Part shown: piece by piece, positions 9,435-17,243 of the stretch
Layout: each line of letters begins with the position of its first letter
Numbering within the stretch: the first letter of the stretch is position 1
Assembly (NCBI GenBank): GCA_023228285.1
Contig: JALOBM010000044.1
Location: 1 to 17,765 of the forward strand
Direction of reading: 5' to 3'
Source of the DNA: Candidatus Cloacimonadota bacterium
Lineage (GTDB): Bacteria > Cloacimonadota > Cloacimonadia > Cloacimonadales > Cloacimonadaceae
DNA length: 17,765 nucleotides
The notes under the pieces: model-generated
Database searches by the model: none
The model's input: only the letters and a program-made list of their open reading frames with translations
Told to the model about the DNA's origin: nothing
Translations under genes and position numbers: made by a program

Positions 9435-10381
9435 TCATCACCATTGAAGGGCCAACCGCAGCGGGTAAAACGGCATTTGCCATAGAACTCGCGGAAGCCC
9501 TGCACACTCAGATCATAAACTGCGATTCGCGTCAGGTATATAGATACATGAACATCGGAACGGCAAAGCCTTCCCCGGAAGAGCTGTCCCGCGTGAAGCA
9601 TCACCTTGTAAGTATCATTGATCCCAATGAAAGGTACAACGCTGGTTGTTTTGTGAAGGCAGCGGAACAGATTATCGACTCTATGCTTTTAGAGGATAAC
9701 ATCCCCATTATCTGCGGAGGAACCGGCCTGTATATCCGCTCACTTTTGGAAGGCCTCTTTATGCATCCCCCCATCGATCCCCATATCCGGGAAAAGTTGA
9801 AGGCAGAGTTGCAGAACGTCGGAGTATCTGCCTTGTATCAGCGATTGCAAGAGGTCGATCCCGAGTTTGCCGGACGCATCAGTGATAAAGATCCGCAAAG
9901 AATTCTACGAGGTTTGGAGATATACATCGGGACAGGGATGAACATCACAGAGCACTGGCGGCTCCAGAAGCGGGTACTGAAGTACCACACCCTGCGTATA
10001 CTGATCTCCCCTATCAGAGCCGTGCTATATGAGCGTATAAACCAAAGAGCGGAGCAAATGCTGAGCTGTGGGTTGCTTTCTGAAATAGAAGCTTTGCTAC
10101 ACAATGGCTACACTTGGCAGGATCCAGGTCTAGCGACTTTAGGCTACAAAGAGTTCAAAGACTTCTTTCAAGGGAAATCTGATCTGGCAGATTGTACCGA
10201 ATTGGTAGCTCAGCATCATCGTAACTATGCCAAACGGCAACTAACCTGGTATCGAAAATGCAGATTTGATTTGACAATTGGACTACAAAGCTTTAGTTTA
10301 TCTGATGTCCTCGGGGAGATAGAATCCCGATACATGAGGTACAAAGAGGAAACAGGTGCACATCATAGCCAAGATAGTTAA
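9431..10381 (+). CDS. miaA: tRNA dimethylallyltransferase
   Basis: MiaA transfers a dimethylallyl group from DMAPP to N6 of A37 in tRNAs that read UNN codons, the first step of i6A/ms2i6A formation. The 316-residue protein has the P-loop GPTAAGKT (7-14), the DSRQVYRYMNIGTAKP segment (32-47), HHLVSIIDP, GGTGLYIRSLLEGL (96-109), LGYKEF (237-242) and KRQLTWYRK (268-276), all characteristic of the family. It starts within the mutL stop (ATGA), indicating coupled translation; mutL-miaA adjacency is common in bacteria. Its 3' end overlaps the next gene's GTG start by 26 nt. Confidence 0.97.
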   Translation: MIITIEGPTAAGKTAFAIELAEALHTQIINCDSRQVYRYMNIGTAKPSPEELSRVKHHLVSIIDPNERYNAGCFVKAAEQIIDSMLLEDNIPIICGGTGLYIRSLLEGLFMHPPIDPHIREKLKAELQNVGVSALYQRLQEVDPEFAGRISDKDPQRILRGLEIYIGTGMNITEHWRLQKRVLKYHTLRILISPIRAVLYERINQRAEQMLSCGLLSEIEALLHNGYTWQDPGLATLGYKEFKDFFQGKSDLADCTELVAQHHRNYAKRQLTWYRKCRFDLTIGLQSFSLSDVLGEIESRYMRYKEETGAHHSQDS

Positions 10382-11174
10382 TCACGAGATTACAGATAGT
10401 GATATTGCCCGGGAACTCGCTTGGGGTGGGACGAGCAAGCAAGCCCTGAAACGCCTGATAGACCGTTGTCTTTTGCTGGTCAAGGCAGATCAACTAGGCA
10501 TGAGGGTCACTGATGAGGAGTTTGACATCGCTATGATGGAGCTTCTTGAAGAAGAAGAGCCGTTCGGATTGCCCCCCGGATATTTGCAAAGCATGGACGC
10601 TCTGGAGATGGAAACTCTTTTGCGCCGCAACATCTTGATCCGCAAATACCTCTCTACTCTTTACCCTGACGAGCATCCCATCGAAGAAGCAAAGCTGAGG
10701 GAACTCTACGACGAGCAGATTCAGAACTTTTATAGCGAAGAGATGGTACGCTGTTCACACATCCTTATCAAGGGTGAAGATGCCTTGCGGCGCATCACTG
10801 AAATCCGCTCCAGAATCTTTGGTCCTGCAGAATTCTTCGAAGCCTGCCGCACTTGTAGTGATTGCCCCTCAAACCGTTGTTGTGGTGATTTGGGGTATTT
10901 CCCTCGTGGCAAGCTCTTTCCGGAAATCGACGCCGTAGCATTTAGCATGCAGATTGATGAGATCAGCCAGCCATTCGCCAGCCCTGAGGGATATCATATC
11001 CTGATGCTTACAGATCGCAAATGCAAAGCTCCCATCCCTTTCGAGGACATTAAATCCAGCCTCACCGCTCAGATTATCCAAATGGAACGCGAATATATAT
11101 TGATGCGGCATCTGGACGAGCTCTACATAGAATTCAAACCGCAAATCAAGCTGTTTGAAGATGCCGTCCAATAG
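10356..11174 (+). CDS. Parvulin-type peptidyl-prolyl cis-trans isomerase, SurA/PpiC-like, cytoplasmic
   Basis: This 272-residue protein has a SurA-like helical N-terminal chaperone region (about 5-125) and a rotamase domain (about 130-222). Parvulin hallmarks are CSHILI with His135, GDLGYFPRG, and EGYHIL with His213. No signal peptide is visible, unlike periplasmic SurA/PrsA, so it should act in the cytoplasm unless exported by another route. Unusual is a Cys cluster inside the rotamase domain: C164, C167, C170, C175 and C176, with C133 and C223 nearby. Many parvulins have only the Cys of the CPS motif here. The start is the GTG at 10356, preceded 5 nt away by AGAGGA. It overlaps miaA upstream, and aroC starts 14 nt before its stop. 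Confidence 0.88.
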   Translation: MHIIAKIVNHEITDSDIARELAWGGTSKQALKRLIDRCLLLVKADQLGMRVTDEEFDIAMMELLEEEEPFGLPPGYLQSMDALEMETLLRRNILIRKYLSTLYPDEHPIEEAKLRELYDEQIQNFYSEEMVRCSHILIKGEDALRRITEIRSRIFGPAEFFEACRTCSDCPSNRCCGDLGYFPRGKLFPEIDAVAFSMQIDEISQPFASPEGYHILMLTDRKCKAPIPFEDIKSSLTAQIIQMEREYILMRHLDELYIEFKPQIKLFEDAVQ

Positions 11175-12450
11175 TCTATCCCGCTTATTTGGCATCACTA
11201 CTTTTGGAGAATCTCACGGTCCCGCCATCGGTATACTTTTCGATAGCCCGATAGCAAATCAAGAGCTTCCTTTTGACAGAATCCGCGAAGCTCTACTACG
11301 CAGAGCACCCAAAGGGAATGCTTCAACCACCCGCATAGAAACCGATGAGATTGAGATCCTCAGCGGTGTATTCAATGGCAAAACCACCGGCACTCCCCTC
11401 TGTATCCTGATCCACAATAAAGATGCCCGCAGCATCGATTATGAGCCATTCAAAGACCTTATCCGCCCCGGATATGCAGACTATTCATGGCTGCAGAAAT
11501 ATCATATATTCGACTACCGCGGTGGCGGTAGAACATCCGGCAGAGAAACCGTAGCCAGAGTACTGGCTGCTGAACTGCTCCGCCATGTGTTACCCGACAT
11601 TTCGATTGAGACAACCACTCTCCAAATTGGTAGCATAAAGGCTTCTCTGAATGGAACTTGCCCGGAAAATGCATTTCACTGGCCGGATCAGGAAAGTTAT
11701 CCCCAGCTTATGCAATTTCTGGAGCAGACAAAGCTGGAAGGTGACAGCCTGGGCGGAATCGTCCGCGTTGTTGCCCGAAATGTCCCCGCCGGACTGGGAG
11801 ACCCGATCTACGAAAAGCTCTCGGCAAACATAGCAAAAGCGATGTTCAGCATTGGAACAGTGCGAGGTGTGCTCTTTGGAGATGGTCTGGATCTCGCTGT
11901 AATGCCCGGTTCACAGTGTAACGACCGCTTTATTCAGGGTAAATGCGTCAGCAATCATCATGGCGGCATCCTCGGTGGCGTCAGCACCGGTGCAGAGATC
12001 AGTTTCGATGTAGTATTGCGCCCGGTTTCATCGATATCCGAAGAGCAGGAAACCATAGATCATCTGGGACGCCAAAGCACCATCAAACTATGCGGCAGGC
12101 ACGATCACTGCCACATCCCGCGGGTAATCCCGGTTATCGAAGCCATGCTTACCATCTGCCTGGCAGATGCAGTTCAGTACCAAAGACTAATCTCCGCTAC
12201 ACAAGACTTGGCAGGGTATCGCGAAGCCTTGGATAAACTGGACGAAGATCTCCTGATTCTTCTAAAGAGACGCCGGGAGATTGTAAAGCAGGTAAAACAG
12301 TTCAAAAAAGGACATAATCTAGCCCCGAAGGATTATGCGAGGGAACGTGAAATCATCGATAAAGCTCTGTGCTGGGCCAAAGAGCTGGATCTCGATCCAG
12401 ACTTGGTGTTGCAGATAGTAAATTTGAACCTGAAGGTAAGTGCAAAATGA
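11161..12450 (+). CDS. aroC: Chorismate synthase fused to a C-terminal AroQ-type chorismate mutase
   Basis: Residues 1-340 are chorismate synthase, which makes chorismate from EPSP with reduced FMN. GESHG with His19, DYRGGGRTSGRET (118-130), DSLGGIVRVV, NHHGGILGGVSTG and a C-terminal GRHD...PRVIPVIEAM are seen. The RPGHAD motif reads RPGYAD: Tyr105 replaces a His regarded as invariant. Residues ~349-429 resemble an AroQ chorismate mutase, which would convert chorismate to prephenate: REALDKLDEDLLILLKRR, the KQFKK lysine and REREII are visible. The chain ends two residues after the Ser of the last helix, so the catalytic Gln normally four residues beyond that Ser is missing. Typical AroC ends near 350-390 residues, so the extension is real and in frame. 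The ATG at 11161 is preferred over TTG at 11155. It overlaps the genes on both sides. Confidence 0.93.
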   Translation: MPSNSLSRLFGITTFGESHGPAIGILFDSPIANQELPFDRIREALLRRAPKGNASTTRIETDEIEILSGVFNGKTTGTPLCILIHNKDARSIDYEPFKDLIRPGYADYSWLQKYHIFDYRGGGRTSGRETVARVLAAELLRHVLPDISIETTTLQIGSIKASLNGTCPENAFHWPDQESYPQLMQFLEQTKLEGDSLGGIVRVVARNVPAGLGDPIYEKLSANIAKAMFSIGTVRGVLFGDGLDLAVMPGSQCNDRFIQGKCVSNHHGGILGGVSTGAEISFDVVLRPVSSISEEQETIDHLGRQSTIKLCGRHDHCHIPRVIPVIEAMLTICLADAVQYQRLISATQDLAGYREALDKLDEDLLILLKRRREIVKQVKQFKKGHNLAPKDYAREREIIDKALCWAKELDLDPDLVLQIVNLNLKVSAK

Positions 12451-13817
12451 TAATCGAAAGCATAGCCTACCACCCTCACAAGCTACAGAAAAAGCCCAAG
12501 AATGACTTCTTTGTGGAGTATCGGCTGGATCTGTATCCGCATCCGGAAGAAGCGGATTTCTCCGTCTTTCACGAGAACAATATCCTTTGTTGTAAGAATG
12601 ATCCACTAGATCCGGAATTGCTTAAACTGATGATGTCTTCTAAAGCGATGATAGATCTGGATGTAAAGCAATTAGAGGCATTTCCGGATACAGTTGATCC
12701 ATCGCGACTGATCCTGTCCATGCATCTGGATCATTATGACCGAGACGCCATCTTGAGCTTTTTGAAGCATCCTCAGGCAGCCATATATTACAAATTGGTG
12801 TTTGAGGCCGATACTCTCCAAGAATTGATCGATACAGCCGCAATGATTGCCGAGCATCAGGACCGTGAAATCATCTTCAACGCAAGCGGCAAATGGGCAC
12901 TATTCCAACGCTCCTTTTTCCTTTACTTCAATTCTGTAGGCTTTTACGAAGCTTTGGAGGAACCACTGTATGCCGGACAACCCACACACAAAGATCTGGT
13001 TTATACGGTAGATGCCGTTTATGGAAAAGATTCAGCAGCACTATTGATTCTGGGCAACGACAAAGTATCACAGAGCGGTTCGGTGATACATGGCAATCCC
13101 CTGTTGACAAAAATGAATTTTAACGCTGCATACATCCCGATACCCGCCAACGACCTGGAAGAAGCCCTGCAAGCAATGGATTTCGTAGCTACCAGAGTCC
13201 CCTTATTGGGAATGGCGATCACCAATCCATTCAAACACATTATGGCAGAGTATTTTAAAACCGGAAAGGACGTTATCAACTCCATCCAGTTTTCCAAGCA
13301 AAAGCACGCAAACAATTACTACCATCAAGAGCTCGACATCTATGTTTATCCCATTAATAGCGATCTTATCGCTTTGAAAGAATCTATGCGGGAGCTCAAG
13401 ATACTCAAGGATCACAATATCCTGATCTACGGCAGCGGAGATTGCGCCAGATTGTTTGGCAAACGACTATTGCAAATGGGCTATCAGAACATCCAGATTA
13501 TGGGACGTAACAAGAAAACTGTGGAAGAATTGCAACAGTCTCTAGGAATAAAAGATGATGCTTACCCAGAGTACCACCTGCTGATCAACGCCAGCGGACT
13601 GGGACAGGATGCCGATGACGATATCTCTGTGTTACCGCCATTTAAGGCGCTCATCAATCTCCCTCTCCCTCAGCCGGAATCGCTGGTGGAAGACTACGCT
13701 AAACAGAATTCCATCCCTCATATCAGGTCTACTCAGTTTTGGGCCAAACAGTTTGTCAGCCAATTACAATGCTTTACTTATCAGGATTCTGTTAATTCTG
13801 TTGACAGATTTGAATAG
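12447..13817 (+). CDS. aroDE: Bifunctional 3-dehydroquinate dehydratase (type I) / shikimate dehydrogenase
   Basis: The protein has 456 residues. The N-terminal half (1-185) is a type I dehydroquinase: EYRLDL (24-29), His93 in SMHLDHYD, Schiff-base candidate Lys116 in YYKLVFEADT, Arg155, and AGQP (176-179). The C-terminal half is shikimate dehydrogenase: SQS (208-210) for the SxS substrate site, GMAITNPFKH with Lys263, NSD (304-306) in place of NTD with Asp306, a Rossmann nucleotide loop IYGSGDCARLFG, and LLINASGLG. Together they would turn 3-dehydroquinate into shikimate. The dehydrogenase half is divergent (the usual HSxSP reads VSQSGS), so its cofactor or substrate preference is uncertain. 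The ATG overlaps the aroC stop (ATGA). Fused AroD-AroE proteins are known in plants and chlamydiae. Confidence 0.85.
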   Translation: MIIESIAYHPHKLQKKPKNDFFVEYRLDLYPHPEEADFSVFHENNILCCKNDPLDPELLKLMMSSKAMIDLDVKQLEAFPDTVDPSRLILSMHLDHYDRDAILSFLKHPQAAIYYKLVFEADTLQELIDTAAMIAEHQDREIIFNASGKWALFQRSFFLYFNSVGFYEALEEPLYAGQPTHKDLVYTVDAVYGKDSAALLILGNDKVSQSGSVIHGNPLLTKMNFNAAYIPIPANDLEEALQAMDFVATRVPLLGMAITNPFKHIMAEYFKTGKDVINSIQFSKQKHANNYYHQELDIYVYPINSDLIALKESMRELKILKDHNILIYGSGDCARLFGKRLLQMGYQNIQIMGRNKKTVEELQQSLGIKDDAYPEYHLLINASGLGQDADDDISVLPPFKALINLPLPQPESLVEDYAKQNSIPHIRSTQFWAKQFVSQLQCFTYQDSVNSVDRFE

Positions 13818-13828
13818 TACAAAATAAT
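13801..13828 (+). promoter_or_regulatory. Putative promoter of the SppA-like gene
   Basis: A consensus -35 TTGACA (13801-13806) sits 16 bp before AATAAT (13823-13828). The -35 lies inside the last codons of the dehydratase/dehydrogenase gene. Transcription would start near 13835, leaving a leader of about 43 nt that includes AGGAG (13867-13871). A weaker alternative is TTGTTT (13834-13839) with TATACT (13856-13861), but this would leave too short a leader. Confidence 0.5.
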
Positions 13829-13877
13829 CACTTTTGTTTAGGAAGCAGTTTGAAATATACTACTATAGGAGTAGACT

Positions 13878-16346
13878 ATGAAACGTGCGTTTCTCCCATT
13901 TATGCTTTTAAGCATCCTGCTGGCAAGTACGTCAGCTTTCGCACAGAATCCAGCCAATTCAATTGCAAATGCAGACTATATGCAACTAGGCTGGCAGGAA
14001 TTTCCCATCGCTGGTATTGACAACCTTTTTATCCCCTATTCCAATCCATCGCTTTTGGGAACCGGCAATGCCAATGGCATCGGCTTAGTTCATCTTGCCG
14101 ACAAGGAGCGTTTTCAGAAACGATATTGGTTGATGCTGAACGGCGATAACCTGGCATATACCTACGAGCGTGATCACGGAAAGAATTACCATTTACTGGC
14201 TACGGGCTTTGAAGCCTTGCCTGCTTACATCCTTCCCAACCTCTATCTGGGAACGAACTATCGCTTTGCAGATGGTGGATTCGAAGATGGTGTCTTCCGC
14301 TCCGGAATCACTTATCGTCCCCACGATTCCAGTTCTTTGGCTTTTACTCTGGAAAACCCCATGCACGACAGACCCTTTTATAGAGCAGGTGTGGCGGTAC
14401 GTCCTTTGGTGTTTGTGGATCAGATGGCCGATTACCGTCTGGAACTCTCTGCCGACATAAACTACTCGTATATGGAAACAGAGGGTTACAAGATAAAGAA
14501 ACCAATTCTGGGCATCAATACTCAGGTTTTGGACGGAGTAAAACTGGGCGCCACCTACAATCTGGAAGAAGAAACCGCACTGCTCTCCTTTAGCCTGGGC
14601 TTGGGCAAGAGCGAAGTAGGTTCCATGGTTCGCGCCAAGGAACACGACAACTATGGTTATGCCTATGCCTTCCTCAGCGAAGAGAGCTTTAAGCCCTTCC
14701 TCGGCTTGAAGACATCGAAATGGTACCAGATGAAGGCTCGCAATTCTGTAGTAACCTACAAGGCTCCGAAGTATAAGATTGGCCCCATCAAAATCTACGA
14801 TAAAAACACTCAAGGCTTCGAAGATATAGCCGCATCCCTAAAGAAAGCCCAGGAAGATCCCACCATCTCCGGCATTCTACTGATAAATCCCTCTTATGCT
14901 ACCTCATTTGGGCTGCAACAGGAATTGGTCGGCCTTTTCCAAGATTTCAGGGCTAGTGGTAAAAAGGTTGGCGTGTATTACGACAACATCTCCAATGGCG
15001 GATACATCTTCGCTTCTGCCATTGCGGACAAGATTTACTTGAATCCCATGGGAAGTCTGGACCTCCGTGGTCTATCCATCAGCAGTCCGTATCTGAAAGA
15101 CGCTCTGAACAGCCTTGGTATCGAGGCAATCAATTTCCGCAGTCACAAATACAAAAATGCCGGAAATATGTTCAGCGAGAACAACATGACCGATGCCGAG
15201 CGTGAAGTATATGAATCCCTCTTACAAAACATCTACGACCAAATGCTGACCCAAATCAACCTCGGCAGAGGAGATAAGCTGCAAAAACCGGTTCAGACTT
15301 TGGTGGACGAAGGTCCTTACTTCATCCCGCAGGATGCTCTGGACGCTGGTTTGATCGACGGCATCATCTATCAGGATGAGCTAACCAACACTCTGAAACA
15401 AGATTTTGGCTTCTCAACCAAGGATACAGACTTGGCGGATTACCGTTCCTACGATTGGAGCAAACCCAAGGAGAACCTCATTGCGGTGATTTACGCGAGC
15501 GGAAACATCGTGATGGGTAAGGGCATACCCGGTCAGAAGATCGCTCATGAAAGCACGGTCGATCTGATTCGCAAAGCTAGACACAACAATATGTACAAAG
15601 GGATCATCCTGCGTGTGGATAGCGGTGGCGGCTCTGCTCAGGCTTCCGATATAATCCTGCGTGAACTCAGTTTGGCTCAAAGCGAGAACAAGAAGCCTGT
15701 GGTTGTTTCCATGGCGGGCGTAGCGGCCAGCGGCGGGTATTATATATCAGCCAAGGCAGATCGCATCATAGCAGACCCAGCCACTCTCACCGGCTCCATC
15801 GGAGTTATCGGCCTGGCCTTCAATGCCACCGAGATGTTCAAAAAGATTAAAGTAAATTGGGGCACTGTGAAAATGGGTGAAAATGCCGATATGGGCTCGA
15901 TGTACAGACCTTGGACTAAAGCCGAGAAAGACATGCTTGAAAGCTACATTGAGCACACTTATGAAGACTTCGTAAGTAAAGTAGATGCTGGCAGGAAGAA
16001 CCTAAGTTATGAAGAAGTGCATGCCTTGGCTCAAGGCCGGGTTTGGACTGGCGAACAAGCCAAGAAAAACGGCTTGATCGATGATTTGGGTGGACTTGAT
16101 GTAGCAATGGACCACATGCGTGAAGTGAGCAACATCTCCGGCGCTATCCGCTTGGTGGATGCAACTAGCTCCCGTGAGGGTATCAATGTGCAGTTTGATA
16201 GCAAACCTCTGATGAGTATCTTGGGGATGGATACATTGGAGACTATTAGCGAAGACTACATAAAGGTATTTGAACTGTGGCAGGATTTTGCCGGAGAAGA
16301 TGCACTGATGCTTAGCCCCATAAACCCAGAAGAACAACAATTCTAA
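13878..16346 (+). CDS. Signal peptide peptidase SppA-like S49 protease with N-terminal beta-barrel-like domain
   Basis: The protein has 822 residues. A signal peptide ends near ASTSAFAQ (cleavage about 22-23). Residues ~35-275 are rich in alternating strands and begin with a signature like outer-membrane barrels of the PorV/FadL type (YSNPSLLGTGNANGIG). Two tandem S49 domains follow (~300-500 and ~533-760), as in the long E. coli-type SppA. Lys426 in SHKYKNAG corresponds to the catalytic Lys. Ser618 in MAGVAASGGYYIS is the nucleophile, with GSIGVIG following. Long SppAs are usually anchored in the inner membrane and cut leftover signal peptides; here the protease would instead be periplasmic and attached to a barrel, or the N-domain is a soluble strand-rich module. 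AGGAG lies 6 nt before the ATG. The gene has its own promoter and terminator. Confidence 0.9.
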   Translation: MKRAFLPFMLLSILLASTSAFAQNPANSIANADYMQLGWQEFPIAGIDNLFIPYSNPSLLGTGNANGIGLVHLADKERFQKRYWLMLNGDNLAYTYERDHGKNYHLLATGFEALPAYILPNLYLGTNYRFADGGFEDGVFRSGITYRPHDSSSLAFTLENPMHDRPFYRAGVAVRPLVFVDQMADYRLELSADINYSYMETEGYKIKKPILGINTQVLDGVKLGATYNLEEETALLSFSLGLGKSEVGSMVRAKEHDNYGYAYAFLSEESFKPFLGLKTSKWYQMKARNSVVTYKAPKYKIGPIKIYDKNTQGFEDIAASLKKAQEDPTISGILLINPSYATSFGLQQELVGLFQDFRASGKKVGVYYDNISNGGYIFASAIADKIYLNPMGSLDLRGLSISSPYLKDALNSLGIEAINFRSHKYKNAGNMFSENNMTDAEREVYESLLQNIYDQMLTQINLGRGDKLQKPVQTLVDEGPYFIPQDALDAGLIDGIIYQDELTNTLKQDFGFSTKDTDLADYRSYDWSKPKENLIAVIYASGNIVMGKGIPGQKIAHESTVDLIRKARHNNMYKGIILRVDSGGGSAQASDIILRELSLAQSENKKPVVVSMAGVAASGGYYISAKADRIIADPATLTGSIGVIGLAFNATEMFKKIKVNWGTVKMGENADMGSMYRPWTKAEKDMLESYIEHTYEDFVSKVDAGRKNLSYEEVHALAQGRVWTGEQAKKNGLIDDLGGLDVAMDHMREVSNISGAIRLVDATSSREGINVQFDSKPLMSILGMDTLETISEDYIKVFELWQDFAGEDALMLSPINPEEQQF

Positions 16347-16359
16347 TTCACCATATACG

Positions 16360-16391
16360 AGAGGCTGGAAATATCTTCCAGCCTCTTTTCT
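16360..16391 (+). terminator. Rho-independent terminator after the SppA-like gene
   Basis: An 11-bp perfect stem, AGAGGCTGGAA (16360-16370) pairing with TTCCAGCCTCT (16376-16386), has a 5-nt loop and is followed by TTTCT. It lies 14 nt after the SppA-like stop codon. The T-tract is on the plus-strand side only, so it should stop plus-strand transcription; the hairpin also abuts the 3' end of the minus-strand small gene. Confidence 0.85.
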
Positions 16392-16653
16392 ATCTACTTC
16401 TCTTGTTTCCTACTGCTTCCCACTTCGAAATCAGATCTTTGCGATCCTTTTCCAAATCTGTCTTTACCTGTGCCCAATCCGAGAAATGGTACTGACGGCA
16501 TACTTCAATGTATTCCCGCTTATCAAGATGAATGGTAAATCCAATCTTGCTCAACGAGATCGTGTCAGTGTCCTTGCCAAAATCCCGAATAGATGAGATT
16601 CGCACTATCCGGGATAAATCGACTGACTGTCCATCTGGTAGGATGTAAAGCAT
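16390..16653 (-). CDS. Small protein of unknown function (87 residues)
   Basis: I do not recognise a family. The protein starts MLYILPDGQSVDLSRI. The first 55 residues look strand-rich with regularly spaced hydrophobics (VRISSI, IGFTIHL, YIEVC), and the rest is a charged helix (SDWAQVKTDLEKDRKDLI) with a basic tail. No signal peptide or membrane segment is seen. GGGAG sits 6 nt before the ATG, which supports real translation. It is convergent with the SppA-like gene, its stop touching the terminator. The codon pattern and composition look like those of a genuine gene rather than a shadow frame, and no other gene covers this stretch. Confidence 0.6.
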   Translation of the reverse strand: MLYILPDGQSVDLSRIVRISSIRDFGKDTDTISLSKIGFTIHLDKREYIEVCRQYHFSDWAQVKTDLEKDRKDLISKWEAVGNKRSR

Positions 16654-16666
16654 AGTTGACTCCCAG

Positions 16667-16712
16667 ATTATATAGATAGATACAATATAATTCTACTGCC
16701 AATATCACACAA
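16667..16712 (-). promoter_or_regulatory. Possible promoter of the small minus-strand gene
   Basis: Read on the minus strand, a perfect TATAAT occurs at 16672-16667, but it is so close to the start codon that the transcript would begin inside the ribosome site. A better-placed TATATT (16689-16684) lies 17 bp from TTGTGT (16712-16707). The region is AT-rich, so chance matches are likely. Confidence 0.25.
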
Positions 16713-16728
16713 GTTTTTTTTCCATTTA

Positions 16729-16747
16729 TGTGGTAAATATTACCACA
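16729..16747. promoter_or_regulatory. Perfect 8-3-8 palindrome, operator-like
   Basis: TGTGGTAAATATTACCACA has 8-bp perfect arms around a 3-bp centre. It lies 76 bp upstream of the small minus-strand gene, just beyond its putative -35. A related imperfect sequence, GTGGATATTATCAC, is at 16768-16781, its centre about 36 bp away. The form suits a dimeric repressor, but no regulator is encoded in the window. Confidence 0.4.
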
Positions 16748-17243
16748 CTGGCAGATAGCTCTCTTTCGTGGATATTATCACGTATATCAATAAGTTACGC
16801 TTGTATGCCATCAAGATCGAATGACCTTGGATCCTCAATTCGTGTTGATTTCTTTCAACACAAGCGGAATTTCCCCAACAATGATTGCTAAATTTCTACT
16901 TTCTCTATATGCAACTACCAGTTTTGTGGTGATTCTGCCTCTGGAGCAGATATACACTTCTGAGTTTTCATTGTTTATGCCTAATCAAGAGCTGGGCACA
17001 GTCAAAGGATCAAGGACTGCCGAACTAGATATAAAGGCGTTATGAAGCAGTGATCACTCGATGATAACCCGATGATATCTGCTTCGGCACGGCTTGATGC
17101 ATGAAGGATGAATAGCTCGCAGATTATGCAGATTGCGAAGATACGCTGCTGGATGGAGTTCAAGGGGCTTGATGTAAATTAGGCAGAACGGCGTCCGTCT
17201 GTACTGTCCCAACGTAACGATTGAAGCATTCACGAAGGGAGGT

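Noticed and set aside
12369..12446. Earlier start for the dehydratase/dehydrogenase gene
   Set aside because: It would overlap aroC by ~80 nt, and the extra residues look random; the ATGA overlap at 12447 is the expected coupled start.
14193..14813. 206-codon open frame antisense to the SppA-like gene
   Set aside because: It lies wholly within a confident coding region and has no recognisable motifs.
16821..17045. 74-codon plus-strand open frame (starts MTLDPQFVLISF)
   Set aside because: No clear ribosome site, no recognisable family, and no coding-like composition; an overlapping 29-codon frame from 16804 is equally unconvincing.
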